DNA from: Actinomucor elegans | Taxonomy: Eukaryota > Mucoromycota > Mucoromycetes > Mucorales > Mucoraceae | NCBI GenBank assembly: GCA_026027325.1 | Contig: JAMSLZ010000008.1 | Location: 1,054,001-1,118,000, forward strand | Direction: 5' to 3' | DNA: 64,000 nt | Shown: positions 46,701 to 58,819 of the stretch, piece by piece | Numbering within the stretch: position 1 is the first letter of the stretch | Layout of the letters: each line of letters begins with the position of its first letter | The notes under the pieces: generated by a model | What the model was told of the DNA's origin: nothing | What the model saw: the letters and a program-made list of their open reading frames with translations, nothing else | Databases searched by the model: none | Position numbers and translations under genes: made by a program

Positions 46701-47015
46701 TGAAAAAGCAAATATCCAATATCACTGTACAACTAGTATGTTTTTGATCTTATACACTGCATACCTACTGTTTAAGACATTTTGATCAATATGACAGATT
46801 CAATCAATCAGGTGTTGTACGATGATTGTATCCGAAAACAATCCCATTTCTTTTCTTTCTGACAAAGTGAGAAAAATAATGACAAACTAACTTTGTTCGT
46901 GCGAAGCAAAGATTCACCTTCTTATGTATATAAAAGAAAGCCTCATGCTTATTTGAATTACGTTACTACTTATCTATCATACATTCGAAACTAATTAATC
47001 TGTAACTAGAAATTA
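43765..47015. other. 3.25 kb gene-poor region upstream of the DAL5-type permease
   Basis: No supported gene. The opposed ORFs 44965-45276 (minus) and 45160-45402 (plus) overlap and have no family features. A TAATGTTA/TAACATTA pair lies near 45639 and 45698. GATAAG-type words occur near 46421 and (reverse) 46459, possible GATA-factor sites for the permease, but such words are common in AT-rich DNA. Confidence 0.4.
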
Positions 47016-48578
47016 ATGAGCGAAAAGTTTGAAAAATCAAGTACAACGTCTTCCTCTCTGGAGGAGCAGCGTCCTGTTGAAGCTGAATCTGTCCCATTTG
47101 TCAAATCAGAAGCAGAAAAGAGGCTAGTTAGAAAGTTAAACTGGAGGCTGTTGCCGCTAGCAGGCATCATCGTCTTTCTTCAGGTATACATTCTGATTTG
47201 CTACAGAAACATGGATACTTATATTATGATCTAGTTTGTTGATAAAGCGGCGCTGAGCGTAGCTGCTGTATTAGGTATAATGCAAGACACAGGAATGTCT
47301 TTGAGTGATTATAGTTGGCTCGGTGCTCTTTTCTACCTGGGCTTCTTTGCGTTTCAGTTACCAAACAATTACTTCCTCCAGCGTTTTCCAGTTGGCAAAT
47401 ATCTCGGTACACTTTTGGTGTTATGGGGGGCTACCACAATTGCTACAGCCTTTGGCAAAAATTTTGCACAATTGTCTGTATTGCGCGTCCTTCTTGGTCT
47501 TTTTGAGGCTGGTACTTATCCTGCATTAATCATTATTTTCAACACATTATATCGTCGTAGTGAGCAATCTGCTTGCTTTGGCTTCTTGTATTTGAGTAAC
47601 GGTGTTGGTGCTATGGTTGGTTCAGCTTCTTCCGTTGGTATCGCTAAGATGGGTGATCTATATGGAATTAGAGCTTGGCAATGGTAAATTTAATATGTGT
47701 TCTTTCATCTACTATCAGCTTTGTTGACTTGTAGCAATAGGGGTTACATCATTTGGGGCATTATCACTGTTGCTATTGGTGTCATTACCATCATTTTCTT
47801 GATTGATAGTCCTCAGTCGTGGGCTTTGCAGTTAACTGAAGAAGAGAAGCTAATCTTTGAGGACCGTACTCGTGATAATGCTGTCGTACGTAAGCAGGCC
47901 GTTAAGGTTGGCCAATACTGGGAAGCGCTCAAAGAACCACGCTTATGGCTTCTATGTGCGGCTTCTCTGTCTCATAATCTTCAAAATGGCGGTTTGGTTA
48001 CATATAGTACTGTGCTAGTTCATGGCCTTGGATTTGACTCAATCAATTCTATTCTTCTTCAAATTCCAAGTGGCGCCCTTACCGTGATCTATGTTGGTAT
48101 CGCCGTCGCAATCCATCGTAGAATAAAGCAGCTCATTTACACTGCTTGTATCTGTTACTGTATCTCTGCTCTCGGTTGCTTGTTGCTGGCTGTCCTTCCA
48201 AACACTGCAATCAAGCTATTAGGTTACTATTTCACTTGGGCCCAAACAGGCGCCTATGTGATGATCATCTCTATTATTGGCGCCACTGTATCAGGCTACT
48301 CCAAAAAGATTTTTTACAATGGAGCCAACATGCTAGCCTACACTATTGGTAACTTTGCAGGTCCCCTCATGCTTGTCGAAAGTACAAAACCATCTTATAC
48401 GCCTACTATGTGGGGTCTATTTGGCGCCAATATCTTTAATATTCTTTGCTTCTTAGCAATTCGCGTGATTCTTGTTCGTAGTAATAAGAAACGTATGCAT
48501 GAAAGATCAAATGAACCCACCGACGTTTATTTGAACTTGACCGATAAGGAAGATAGGAATTATATATACAGCTTGTAA
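47016..48578 (+). CDS. MFS permease of the DAL5 (allantoate/nicotinate) anion:cation symporter family
   Basis: A plasma-membrane importer of small organic anions (allantoate, ureidosuccinate, nicotinate, thiamine or similar). The N-terminus is acidic and cytosolic; then KRLVRKLNWRLLPLAGIIVF opens TM1 and FVDKAALSVAAVLGIMQDTG follows after an intron (about 47183-47234). YSWLGALFYLGFFAFQLPNN, VLRVLLGLFEAGTYPALIII and RRSEQSACFGFLYLSNGVGA are family hallmarks. The second intron (about 47684-47750) uses an acceptor that restores WGYIIWG. The central loop carries FLIDSPQSWALQLTEEEKL, in the place of the family's P-D-x-P motif. About 480 residues and 12 membrane segments are seen. Substrate is not deducible. 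Confidence 0.92.
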
Positions 48579-48911
48579 AACCCTTTCTCCGTACATACCA
48601 CTATTGAATAACCATAATATCTACAATCTATTTACTCTTTATTCCAAATAATAACTAATACAATCTTTACTATTCCTCAATATGACATTTAAGAACTAGA
48701 AAAGGCCAAAATCTGTATGCATTCTTAAGTTTTTAATATATACAATTTGGCTATCGGCTGCTGAGCATGTTGTAAGAATTCCTCAAACAAAACCTAAGCA
48801 TATATAGTTGCAGCCTAGCCAACATTATTGTTTATCTTGCATCTTCTCTAGTTTCACGTACTTTGAGACACTTGTTCGCCATAAGAACACTAGTTTGTAC
48901 TACATCAGCAT
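48579..48911. other. spacer between permease and PLP enzyme
   Basis: A 333-bp AT-rich gap between same-strand genes. It holds the permease 3' UTR and the promoter of the aminotransferase-like gene. No further feature seen. Confidence 0.45.
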
Positions 48912-50377
48912 ATGAAAACTTCCAAACCCGCTTTCTTCTCAGCTATCTTTTGCATTTTAACAATAGCAACTACAGGCGAAAATATGACCAAAACACCTAT
49001 GTTAGGTAGACATATCCGCTCTCAGTTTTTACTCGATACCAATTATACTTCCCTTAATCATGGCTCATATGGGTCCATTCCAAAAGAAATAATACCTGTT
49101 TTGCAAGATTTACGCGCCAAGTCCGAAATCAATCCTGACCGTTGGTTGCGACGCGAAATGTTTCCCGAAATCGACAAGAACAAAGCGACATTGGCTAAAC
49201 TTATTCATGCTGACCCAGAAGAGCTAGTGTTTGTATTTAATGCTATGACTGGTATTAATACAGTAGCAAGAAGTCTTCCCATGGAAGCTGGTGATAAAAT
49301 CATTTATGTAACATTGATACTCAGTATTCCTTTCTCTTCCTAATCTAATGACATTTTTATGCACTTATAGTTCAATACAGCTTATAATTCTGTAGAAAGC
49401 ACCATCAAATTCATTCAAAACTCGAAAAAACTCAAACCAATTCGTATTGATTTAGTGTATCCTTTAAGCGATAGTGAGGTACTAAACATTTTGGAAGAAA
49501 CCATCATCAGTGAAAACGCCAAAAACGACGGTAAGATTAAACTCTGCTTTATGGATGCTATCAGCTCTGTCCCTGCAGTTCGATTTCCGTTTGAATCAGC
49601 TGTTAAACTAGTACGTGAACACAACATTTTAAGTTTGGTGGATGGTGCGCACACTATAGGTAAAGAAAGACAGCGCTTTGTATGTGTAATTCATCTTTCA
49701 AATAGGTCAAATCCCTTTGGATTTGCATGCAATTGATCCTGATTTCTTCATCACCAATTGCCACAAGTGGCTCTTTGCTCCTCGTGGATGTGCTGTGCTC
49801 TATGCACCTATGAGAAATCAAGGGTTGATTCATCCTGCTATTATCAATTCTGCATATGCCGATCATAATGATCCATCAGACAAATCAGTCACTTTCCAAC
49901 AAGAATTTGCCTGGCCAGGCACAGCGGATTTCTCCAATTTCATGTGTATCAATGCTGGTAACTTTTATTTACAAGTTTGATGATATGAATATACTCAAAT
50001 TGTTATAAGCAATGGAATACAGAAAATCGTTAGGTGGGGAAGAAGCCATCATGGAGTACTGTCATGAGCTAGCTGTTAAAGGAGGAGAAGCAGCAGCCAA
50101 GATACTTGGAACCGAAGTGATGGAAAATGCTGAAAGGTCTTTGACAGTTGCCATGGTCAATGTCAGAATTCCTTTGAAGAATCCTGGTCTGTCTGATGCT
50201 CAAGTCATTAACTTGTTTATTGACAAATTGCTTTACGAACATAACTGTATGGCGCCGGTATATAAGCACAACAATATTTGGTATACTAGATTTAGTGCCC
50301 AAGTCTATAACGATGTCTCTGACTTTGAACTCGTTGCAAATGCCATTTTGGCCGTCTGTAAAGAACTTGAACAATAA
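48912..50377 (+). CDS. class-V PLP enzyme, isopenicillin-N-epimerase / hercynylcysteine-lyase-like
   Basis: A pyridoxal-phosphate enzyme of the aminotransferase class V (cysteine desulfurase-like) fold. Visible blocks: YTSLNHGSYGSIPKEIIPVL, DRWLRREMFPEI, NAMTGINTVARSLP, FNTAYNSVESTIKFI after an intron, LCFMDAISSVPAVRFPFE, SLVDGAHTIGQIPLDLHAID (PLP-binding Asp in VDGAH), DFFITNCHKWLFAPRGCAVL (Schiff-base Lys in CHKW) and the C-terminal small domain. Introns near 49310-49370, 49660-49706 and 49962-50009 keep frame. Related fungal proteins include the ergothioneine enzyme Egt2 and cysteine desulfhydrases. No ergothioneine gene is nearby, so function is open. ATG 48912 adds a hydrophobic 24-residue leader that may be a signal or anchor; Met25 is the alternative start. 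Confidence 0.85.
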
Positions 50378-50488
50378 ACTTCTTTAGTTTATACACATAG
50401 TTTTGAAAGAAAGAAGGAATCCACAACTCTCTTTTCTTTATTATCCTCTATTATATTATTATACACATTTTTGTTTTCTGTTGACTGC

Positions 50489-51100
50489 TTAATCACGGTG
50501 CATGTACCAATCAATTGCCAGTGAAAACAAGGCAAAACCACCAGCGCCAAGCGCCATTGCTTGTGGACCAGCTTTTGCAGCTAATAAACCACCTGTGAAT
50601 GCACCAGCTGCCACACTATTCACTAAATCATTCTTTGCACGATACTATTCCCCAAAAAATAAAAAATGAGTTACCCAATCTATCTATTCCATCCAAACAA
50701 TAGCTTACCGATTCAATACAACACTCTGAGCCCGAGTAAATTAAACCCACTGTACCGAAATTCTTTGCCATGGAAAGTGATCTTGTTCCCATATCTTTAA
50801 AAGCATGTTTGATTTGTTGCTTGGTAGTTTGTTTAACGAGGTCTTCATTCATCACAGGGCCAGCATATTCAAACGAAGACATGAACAGACCGAAGGCAGC
50901 ACCCATACCGAAACCTACATAAGCAAATGGTTGGTAAACTCAGATCGTGAACAGATCTATCAATTATTACCCATGACACCTGACATGGCTGATTTCACAA
51001 CACAAGATTCAAAGGCACCTTGCATCATTCTGATAGTTTGTTGTTCTTGAGGAGACATGCCACTGTTTTGGCCTCTCATTCCACCGAGAGGACTATTCAT
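50489..51100 (-). CDS. TIM22: mitochondrial inner-membrane translocase subunit Tim22
   Basis: The pore-forming subunit of the carrier translocase that inserts multi-spanning proteins into the mitochondrial inner membrane. Starting at 51100 ([20 protein letters not shown]), the Tim17/22/23 fold shows [20 protein letters not shown] (TM1 with Gly-zipper), [20 protein letters not shown] (TM2), [20 protein letters not shown] and [19 protein letters not shown], then [16 protein letters not shown]. The paired cysteines (Cys after FES and the CC of SECC) match Tim22 positions. Introns near 50915-50971 and 50645-50708 keep frame. The length of about 170 residues is normal. It converges with the PLP-enzyme gene. 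Confidence 0.95.
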
Positions 51101-52175
51101 GGTATATAGGTGTATAAAATTGAAGAAAATAAAAGAAAGAAAAAAAAAAGAGAGATTCTAAAAAAACTGGTCGTAGTAGGGTAAAGGAAGATACAGGGGA
51201 GGAGTTTATTTCCATTAAGGCATAAGCATCCAATCAGACCAGCTTGAGAAAGATCGATTTAGATAGCGAGAAATCTGTAATATATATCCCTTAAAAATCA
51301 TTCTTGAAACTTTTGATTATACCATATGGTCATTTTCAAAGTGTTCCCTACAATTAAAGTGAAATTATCTTACTCTCTCGTATGCTTATTTTTTTTTTCC
51401 TTGGTATTTTTTGTCGTATGAAAACACATTACTTTTAAGCATATACAATCATGGAACCGAAAAATCTTTCAACATAATCAATGGCTCCGAACATATAGTA
51501 ATTGTTTTACTTCAATACCATTTGATATGCCATGCGATTACTCCAAAACTTTGCTAATGTACTTTATATCTGTCTAAAAGTTTTTAATCAGAATAGCCGT
51601 ATTGAAGTAACAAAGAGAAATTTTAGGACCTGAAACATATCGCAAAATCAAATAATTTTCAAGTACCGATATCCAATAAATATCCAATAAACTTATATTT
51701 AATCACAGAAAACCAATCATACTGATTTTTTATCTGGATACCTCTTTGAAACATGGTTTGAAATATCATGATTTGAAAGGACACAGATTTAACTTTTATA
51801 TAATTTTTTTTGATTCAGAATTTAAAGATATTAAAACTAAGAAAAAAATTCAGGAGATCGCTTTTAATCAATAATAGCCCGATTTTTTATGAGTAATATA
51901 TTATAGTTTTTACATCATAGGATGCAAAATATAATTCTTTGAAAACTTTATTAAAAAACATTATATCTATTTGTATTTTTTTTTTACCACATTAAAAGTA
52001 GTATCATCAAATTGCAAAAAGATAAACTATATGATATCAAAAAAAAAAAAAAAAAAAAAATACTGCAAAAAATTCTAATATTCAATTTCCGGCTACTAAT
52101 CAAATCTCGCCAGTTCGATTACAGCTCGCCCTTCTGTCCTTCTACAAACCAGATATTATAGAAACAGTTTATGCT
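51101..52175. other. divergent intergenic region TIM22-VPS28
   Basis: About 1.07 kb between divergent start codons, with no supported gene. A pure A run of about 21 bases lies near 52040-52060, 115 bp before the VPS28 ATG, possibly a nucleosome-excluding element. Confidence 0.45.
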
Positions 52176-53188
52176 ATGGATTCTCCCACTAATTCACAAG
52201 TACCACAATACGCTCCAAACTACTTGAACAAGTCATTAGGTATGTTGTTTTGGTTCAGAATATCAGAAGCGCTAGTCTAATGTACAATTCATATAGGCAT
52301 CAATCTCGATGAAGTACGACTGAATCATTTGATATTTACTTCTCATCCCATTATTAATGAACAATTTACACGATGGTAGGAAGTCAAGCTATTTTCAAAT
52401 AACAAAGAAAGAGACAAATATGACAATATGGCCGATTTGTATTCTATTATCGTGTTAATGGAGCACTTGGAAAAGGCCTTTATTCGAGATTCTATCACAG
52501 CAGACGAGTAAATGCTGAAAATATATTGAATGCAATGCTCTATTATTCTTACAAACATAATTTACTCTAGATATACACCTCAATGTGCTAATTTGATTGC
52601 GAAATACAAGACTACCATGAATTTTCTATCAGATTCAGTGGATAATCTCGAATCATTTACTAACGACTATAAGGTAAAATAAGAACAATTTCCATATTTC
52701 CTTGGATATTCACAGATCTATTTAGTTATCTTGCCCTGCAGCAGTAAATCGATTCAAAATCGGTGTGCCTGCTACATATGAACATGCTATTGGTGATAAC
52801 AGTAAGGACGTTGGAAAGTCTGCTAAATATATTGCAGAAAGTGTCTTGGTATGTATCACGCACGACGAAAAAAAGGCTCTAGTGACTGACATTATCTTTA
52901 TAGCATTTCATTACATTGATGGATACACTTCGTTTGAATCGATATGCAGTGGACGAATTACATCCTATTCTTGCAGATCTGATTCAGTCATTAAACAATG
53001 TACCTGGATTGACAGCTGATTTCGAAGGCAAACAAAAGGTTCGCCAGTGGTTGATTACATTACACTCTATGAAAGCCAGCGACGAAATTACTGAGGAGCA
53101 AGCTAGGCAAATGCTATTTGAGATGGATCAGTCTCATTCAGAGTTCCATCGACTGCTTAGCGGTGATCATAAAGATACCACAGTTTAA
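52176..53188 (+). CDS. VPS28: ESCRT-I subunit VPS28
   Basis: A core ESCRT-I subunit that sorts ubiquitinated membrane proteins into multivesicular endosomes. ATG 52176 gives MDSPTNSQVPQYAPNYLNKS. After two introns (about 52239-52296 and 52318-52379) the conserved core appears: EVKLFSNNKERDKYDNMADL, IIVLMEHLEKAFIRDSITAD, YTPQCANLIAKYKTTMNF, LSCPAAVNRFKIGVPATYEH and the C-terminal four-helix domain MDTLRLNRYAVDELHPILAD with VRQWLITLHSMKASDEITEE, the Vps36/ESCRT-II contact. Further introns lie near 52508-52570, 52674-52726 and 52848-52905. Length, about 220 residues, fits VPS28. Confidence 0.95.
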
Positions 53189-54201
53189 CATGATCAATAA
53201 AGCACATTTGCAACATGCCTTTATTTAAACATGGTCTATGTGTTTACTGACAGCAAACGTTCTTTGGTTAAGAAAGCTAATTGAGTTAGTATATATCCGT
53301 AACGGAAATTCATGCATTGCTACAGGTGGATATGTGCTAGAGAGATCATCAATTCAAGTGTATTTATTATATGTATCGTAATGCCAGCCGTTCATGTGCC
53401 GCCAACTGCACTAATTTTTACGTTCTATTAATTGCTTCATGATATCCAAATTTTCGTTTTAAGACTATAGAGGGTTGTAAATATGATATTCTTGTAGATA
53501 GATCGCTTCAACGCCAGTATGGTCAGACTGAGTTCAGTTGAAAATCTGCAGAGTTCGTAACAGGATACTATTATTTTATATTAAAATCACCAAATAAAAA
53601 GATAATGAAGTATCAATTAAAATAGACAGGAATGCAGCCATATATTTCACAGGAAAATGAACAACATGCTGTTGAATACGAGAGTTTATTACTTGTACAG
53701 AGCAAAAAAAGCACAGAAGCGTATGGATTAATAAGACGATCCACTTCATTAAAAGCTCAGCTGCACTAGCCCTGCATATTAATCGAAGCAGATGTCATTT
53801 ACTGGTTTTAGCAAACATTTCATACAGGTTAATTTATAGATCTTTAGAATTCTTGCTGATCTTGGTAAAAATGTCGCATCCCACAAGTAGTATATGTTCA
53901 GAATGAGCCCATTCATATGACAAAACTTTTAATTGATGTGTTACATATTTGTAATTACAACCTGCATTAGCCGAATGTCTGCTCATTTCTTTAAATTCAG
54001 TAGCATATGTTGTTAGTTTAATATGATGTCTATATAATACTTGACATATAGATACTATCATGCCGCCATAGTAATGCTGGTTACCCACTTGTTACACGTA
54101 CCTTTAACGGGGCGAAAAATAAAAAAGAAATAATTCAAATGCAGTATTTATTGTGTGGGGAAATATACTTGCGGTTTTCTTTTTCTCTTGCACTTTCAAC
54201 C
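53189..54201. other. intergenic region VPS28-DNM1
   Basis: About 1 kb with no supported gene. ORF 53834-54088 (minus, 84 codons) has no recognisable motif. The region presumably holds the VPS28 3' UTR and the DNM1 promoter. Confidence 0.45.
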
Positions 54202-56683
54202 CATGTCTGATCACAACATAATCGAACTCATTAACAAAATACAGGACGCACTTGCCTCTATTGGTGGAAATGAAACTCTTGATTTGCCTCAGATCATTAC
54301 GGTGGGTGAACAAAGCTCAGGAAAATCGTCAGTTTTAGAACATATTGTTCAACGCGACTTTTTGCCTCGAGGCAGTGGCATTGTCACGCGTCGACCTTTG
54401 GTGTTGCAGTTGGTCACGATACGTAAAGGAGAACAAGACGATTACGCAGAATTCTTACACCTACCTCATCAAAAGTTCTTTGACTTTACTCAAGTACGTG
54501 CCGAGATTGCTAAAGAAACAGATCGCGTCGCAGGAAGCGCCAAAGATATCTCTCGATTGCCTATTCACCTCAAGATATACTCAAAGAATGTGTTGAATTT
54601 GACACTTATCGATCTACCGGGATTAACCAAGGTAAATTTTGCATTATAGTGTACAAATGTTGTGCTTACGCGTTTTGCACTCTTTAGATTCCTTTAGGTA
54701 TTATTTAAGAGATAAGATTGCAGCGTATTGTTGTTAATGTTTTGAGCTATGATAGGAAACCAGCCTCATGATATTGATATTCAAATTAGAAAACTAGTGC
54801 TTGATTATATATCCAAAGTCAACAGGTAATATGGAAGGATTGCAATGGCAGTATGGAAACTAATGCCTAAATGATAGTATCATCTTGGCAGTGACCCCTG
54901 CAAACACTGATTTAGCCAACTCCGATAGTTTAAAGTTGGCTAGGCAAGTGGATCCAGAGGGAAAGAGAACCATAGGCGTACTGACAAAGCTGGACTTGAT
55001 GGATGCAGGTACTCATGCATTAGATGTTCTGTCTGGGAAAACATTTCCTCTGAAATTGGGGTTTGTGGGACTAGTAAATCGAAGTCAACAGGATATTATT
55101 ACCAACAAGTCAATGGAAGATGCAATCCAATCTGAGAAACTGTTCTTTCAAAGTCATCCTTCATATAGGAGTATATCTCAAAGATGCGGATCTCTCTATC
55201 TGACGAACCGATTGAACAGTGTAAGGATTAGATGGGCAATATCGGTTACAAAGAGCTAATAGTATTTACTAGATCCTCGTAAACCATATACGGGAAAAAT
55301 TACCTGATCTTCGTTCAAAGTTAAGCTCACTTATTGGACAAGCGCAGCATGAACTATCACAATATGGCGATCCTGCCTTTGCTGGTTCAATCCATAGAGT
55401 AAAATGTCACATCACAAAAAAAAAAAAAAAAAAAAAAAAGGTGCTAACTCACTTTTTTTTAGGGTTCGCTCATATTAAAGCTATTGACCAAGTTCTCTAC
55501 CGAGTTTGTGTCCAGCATTGATGGCACATCATCCGAAATATCCACTAAAGAACTATCAGGTGGAGCACGCATCTACTTTATTTTCAATTCAATATTTGGA
55601 CATGCCCTTGACAGTATTCATCCTTGCGCTAATCTAACTGATGAAGATATTCGAACTGCTATTCGTAATTCAACAGGCCCCCGTTGCTCATTGTTTGTAC
55701 CAGAAATCGCCTTTGATCTACTTGTACGGCCTCAAATCAGACTATTAGAGACACCTAGTCTGCGATGCGTTGATCTCGCTTATGAAGAATTATCCAAGAT
55801 TTGTCACACTTGCGGTAGCAAAGAAATCACTCGATTTCCTAAATTACACATTAAACTCATTGAAGTTGTGTCTGATTTGCTACAAGAGCGATTAACGCCT
55901 TCTTCCAGTTATATTGAAAGCTTGATCGCTGTTGAATGCGCGTATATCAATACAAATCATCCTGATTTCCCCGGTGCTTCAGGAGCCATGCAGGAAATGC
56001 AAAAGCGCCACAAAGAAGAAGAGAAAGCAGAGCGCAAGAGAATCGCGCGTCAACATATGATGATGCAACATGAGCCCAATCACCATCATCATAAGTCTGG
56101 CCGATCCATGTCCATCACATCGATTGCTTCATCGTCTGCTTCTTCACCACCCAAAGAATCCTTTCTGAATTTTTTCTTTGGTGGGGGACCTCGTCCTGAT
56201 CAACTTAACAGGCCTTCAGGTTTATCTCAGTTATTGTCTGTGGTGGATGAGCGTGCGGAGCAGAGCCCTTCAAAGAGCATGAATATATTGTCAGCAGAAA
56301 TGAATAGCGAGATTAAAGTCAAACGAAATGATAGAGATGATAAAGAAGTTGAGCTGATTCGTATGTATCCAATGGAAACAATGCATAGATCGACTCTAAC
56401 CTCTCCCCTCCTCTTTTTTTTTTCCGTAGGTTATTTGATCACTGCTTACTTTAATATTGTTCGTAAATCGATTCAAGATTTAGTGCCCAAGGCTATCATG
56501 CATTTGTTGGTAAACTTCACCAAGGAAAATGTTCAGAACCGTTTAGTATCGTCTCTATATCGCGAGGATCTATTCGACGAACTCTTGACGGAAGATCCAA
56601 TCATTGCTTCCGAGAGAGCAAGATGCAAGGCTATGCTGGATATCTATAAAAATGTTTTTGCATTGATCAGTGAAGCCATGTAA
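54202..56683 (+). CDS. DNM1: dynamin-related GTPase of the Dnm1/Drp1 type
   Basis: A cytosolic GTPase that assembles on mitochondria and peroxisomes to divide them. G1 is GEQSSGKS (family GSQSSGKS; the Glu is unusual), then [20 protein letters not shown] with switch-I Thr, G3 DLPG, G4 TKLD and [27 protein letters not shown] is the Dnm1 version, not Vps1. The stalk shows [47 protein letters not shown] and [12 protein letters not shown]. An insert B of low complexity (His and Ser runs, about residues 515-600) precedes the GED ([20 protein letters not shown]). Introns include two flanking a 10-nt exon (54688-54697) and one with a 24-base A run near 55414. Length is about 690 residues. Confidence 0.92.
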
Positions 56684-57534
56684 TAGACAAATATATAGTA
56701 CATAGACTCTATTTGTAAATAGTACCAAGTAATAATAAATAATAAGCTTTTCGATGTATATATCATAATACAACTGTGACTTTTTAAATCTTGGTGCAGG
56801 TATCTATGAAGAGCTCTTGATCCATTTTCGCTGGAGCAAAAAAAAAAAAAAAAGATGATATGGTTTACTGTTAAACGTTCTCACATACAATGCATTCCTT
56901 ATATTGCAGCTAATCAGGGGTCTTGAATAGATCCAGCAACAAACTCGTTCTAAAAATGGAGTGCTATCCAAATGCAATACTAAATCGAGACCTCGGTCCG
57001 AAATGCATCTTTATATATCGACCTACTATTCGGATTTATTATAAAGCGCTATTATGCGTTCCAAGAGAAGTTGTAGCTTCTAAAAACAAATTGAAAGGTT
57101 ACCATCATCAACAAGAAGGGTCCTGGAATCGAAAAGAGTGTATATAACAAAAACACCCTGTTGCGGGCACATTAACTATCCGGAATTAAACCGAGTAAAC
57201 GATAATTTAGTGAAGACACACTTTTTGTGTCATACCTTGGACGGTATTTAAAGCATTTAGTCCGTACTGGTTCTTAATTCAACTTTATTTTTTTTTTTAC
57301 TTGCCCAAATTATATATTGTTGCCTTTGTTAGTCAACTAGGGCCCGAGTAAGCTAAAATCCAAGTGAGGCGAAGGGTAAAGAGAGTGTGGCCCATGATAG
57401 GATTAAGCAAGGTACCACTTTGATTTGCCAACTTGAGCCTTATTACTTTCTGCTATTGCTACTACTACTACTGTATAATAAATTCAAATACCGATGTGCT
57501 CTTTTAATTATGACAATGAAAACTGTCCTATGAG

Positions 57535-57850
57535 CTATTGTATCTCTAAAATGCATTTGATACTGTTAATAACTGGCGCAAAGGTATCTTCTATTTCTGT
57601 CAATTTTACTGGTTGAAGGGACGCCGAACAATAATCCACCCCCATCGCTTTCTCCTCTTTCTCTGGATCAGGAAATTTTTTAGCATGAACTTTGATGGCA
57701 AACAGCTGATAAATAAGACAAAATTGTACTAATAAAATATATGCATCACTGAATTGCGCATATATTAATGAAAACATAATTTGATATTTCTTACAGTTGA
57801 CTGCAATTCTGGTATTTCATGTTCAAAACGTTTGCATACTTTTCAAAAAC
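57535..57850 (-). CDS. possible small-gene fragment, unrecognised
   Basis: On the minus strand, a GTAAGA donor at about 57794 and an acceptor ATTTATCAG at about 57707 can join FEHEIPELQST to LFAIKVHAKKFPDPEKEEKA, which ends in CILEIQ before a stop near 57535. The composition (charged, with PDPEKEE) looks more protein-like than its surroundings, but no start codon with clean upstream exons was found and I recognise no family. It could be a decayed gene or chance. Confidence 0.2.
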
Positions 57851-58128
57851 GGTGTGCTTGTGTTAATTATAAATCATGCTTTGAAAGTAGTGTCTCCTGT
57901 GCTCCATAAAAAAAAAAAGGTGTGGGAAAATTAGACTAAGGGCACACCCTTACAATTTACAGAATCATCTCATTTTTAACTTCCCTATATTTCTCAACTA
58001 AATCCGGTTGAATGTCATATCCAAAGTCAATTATACATATTAAAAACAACTAACAGTATCTATTCGTACTGTTATTTGACTAAAGTACTATATGAATATT
58101 TCATATTTTAGTGAATGGTTATAAAATG

Positions 58129-58405
58129 CATGCATTTCATGTAGTCTAGATCTAATAATGATTAAGAATAGATCTCTGTAACGATCTCGGTTTAATATAG
58201 CATTATACTAGTATTTCTTACCCAGGATGAGCTATTTAATCCATTATAACTGTTGTTTAACTACAGTATAATTACTATACCCTATCCTCAATTGTTAATT
58301 TGCAAATGGCATACATTTCATATAGTTTAGATTTTATGATCAATAGATCTCTTTACCAATCTCGGTTTAATGTTGCATTTGATAACTACTACATGCTCAG
58401 AATGA
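58129..58405 (+). repeat. two adjacent copies of the dispersed repeat, offset about 181 bp
   Basis: CATGCATTTCATGTAGTCTA (58129) matches CATACATTTCATATAGTTTA (58310), and AATAGATCTCTGTAACGATC matches AATAGATCTCTTTACCAATC; in both copies TCGGTTTAATRTWGCATT then follows. The units are roughly 180 bp and partly diverged. The left part also matches 14010-14075. Confidence 0.6.
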
Positions 58406-58819
58406 ATTGCCGCAGCTGTGTATACATTAGTCCAAACACCATATTCCTGCTATATCTCAGACATTTTTGTTAATCTATATTTGAATCAGTTCAGAATCTT
58501 TCGATCTATATAGTGACACGAAAAAATATATATATATATATCACTAAACCAACAGAGTAAACCAATAAAAAGGCTTTAATATAAATAATGTATGTACATA
58601 TGAGTTTATCATGTACATAATGTCATAGTAGTAGAACAAATAAATAATAATAAGGATAATAGTAACAATAATAGTAATAGTAATAATAAGGTATAGTACG
58701 AAGACTAACATAAGGTGATGGAAATAATACTGATCTTGAGGGTGGGCTGCTGAATACTCTTCTTATATACACACACTGCTGCCGTATTATACAGATTGTC
58801 TGCTGGTTTATATATATTT

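Larger units (their letters stand above)
56684..58819. other. 2.1 kb gene-poor region with repeat copies
   Basis: It lies between the convergent 3' ends of DNM1 and the LIM-RhoGAP gene. A doubtful two-exon minus-strand reading frame lies at 57535-57850 and two repeat units at 58129-58405. No other gene was recognised. Confidence 0.4.

Noticed and set aside
53834..54088. 84-codon minus-strand ORF upstream of DNM1
   Set aside because: No recognisable motif, no exon partners, and it sits in the probable DNM1 promoter.
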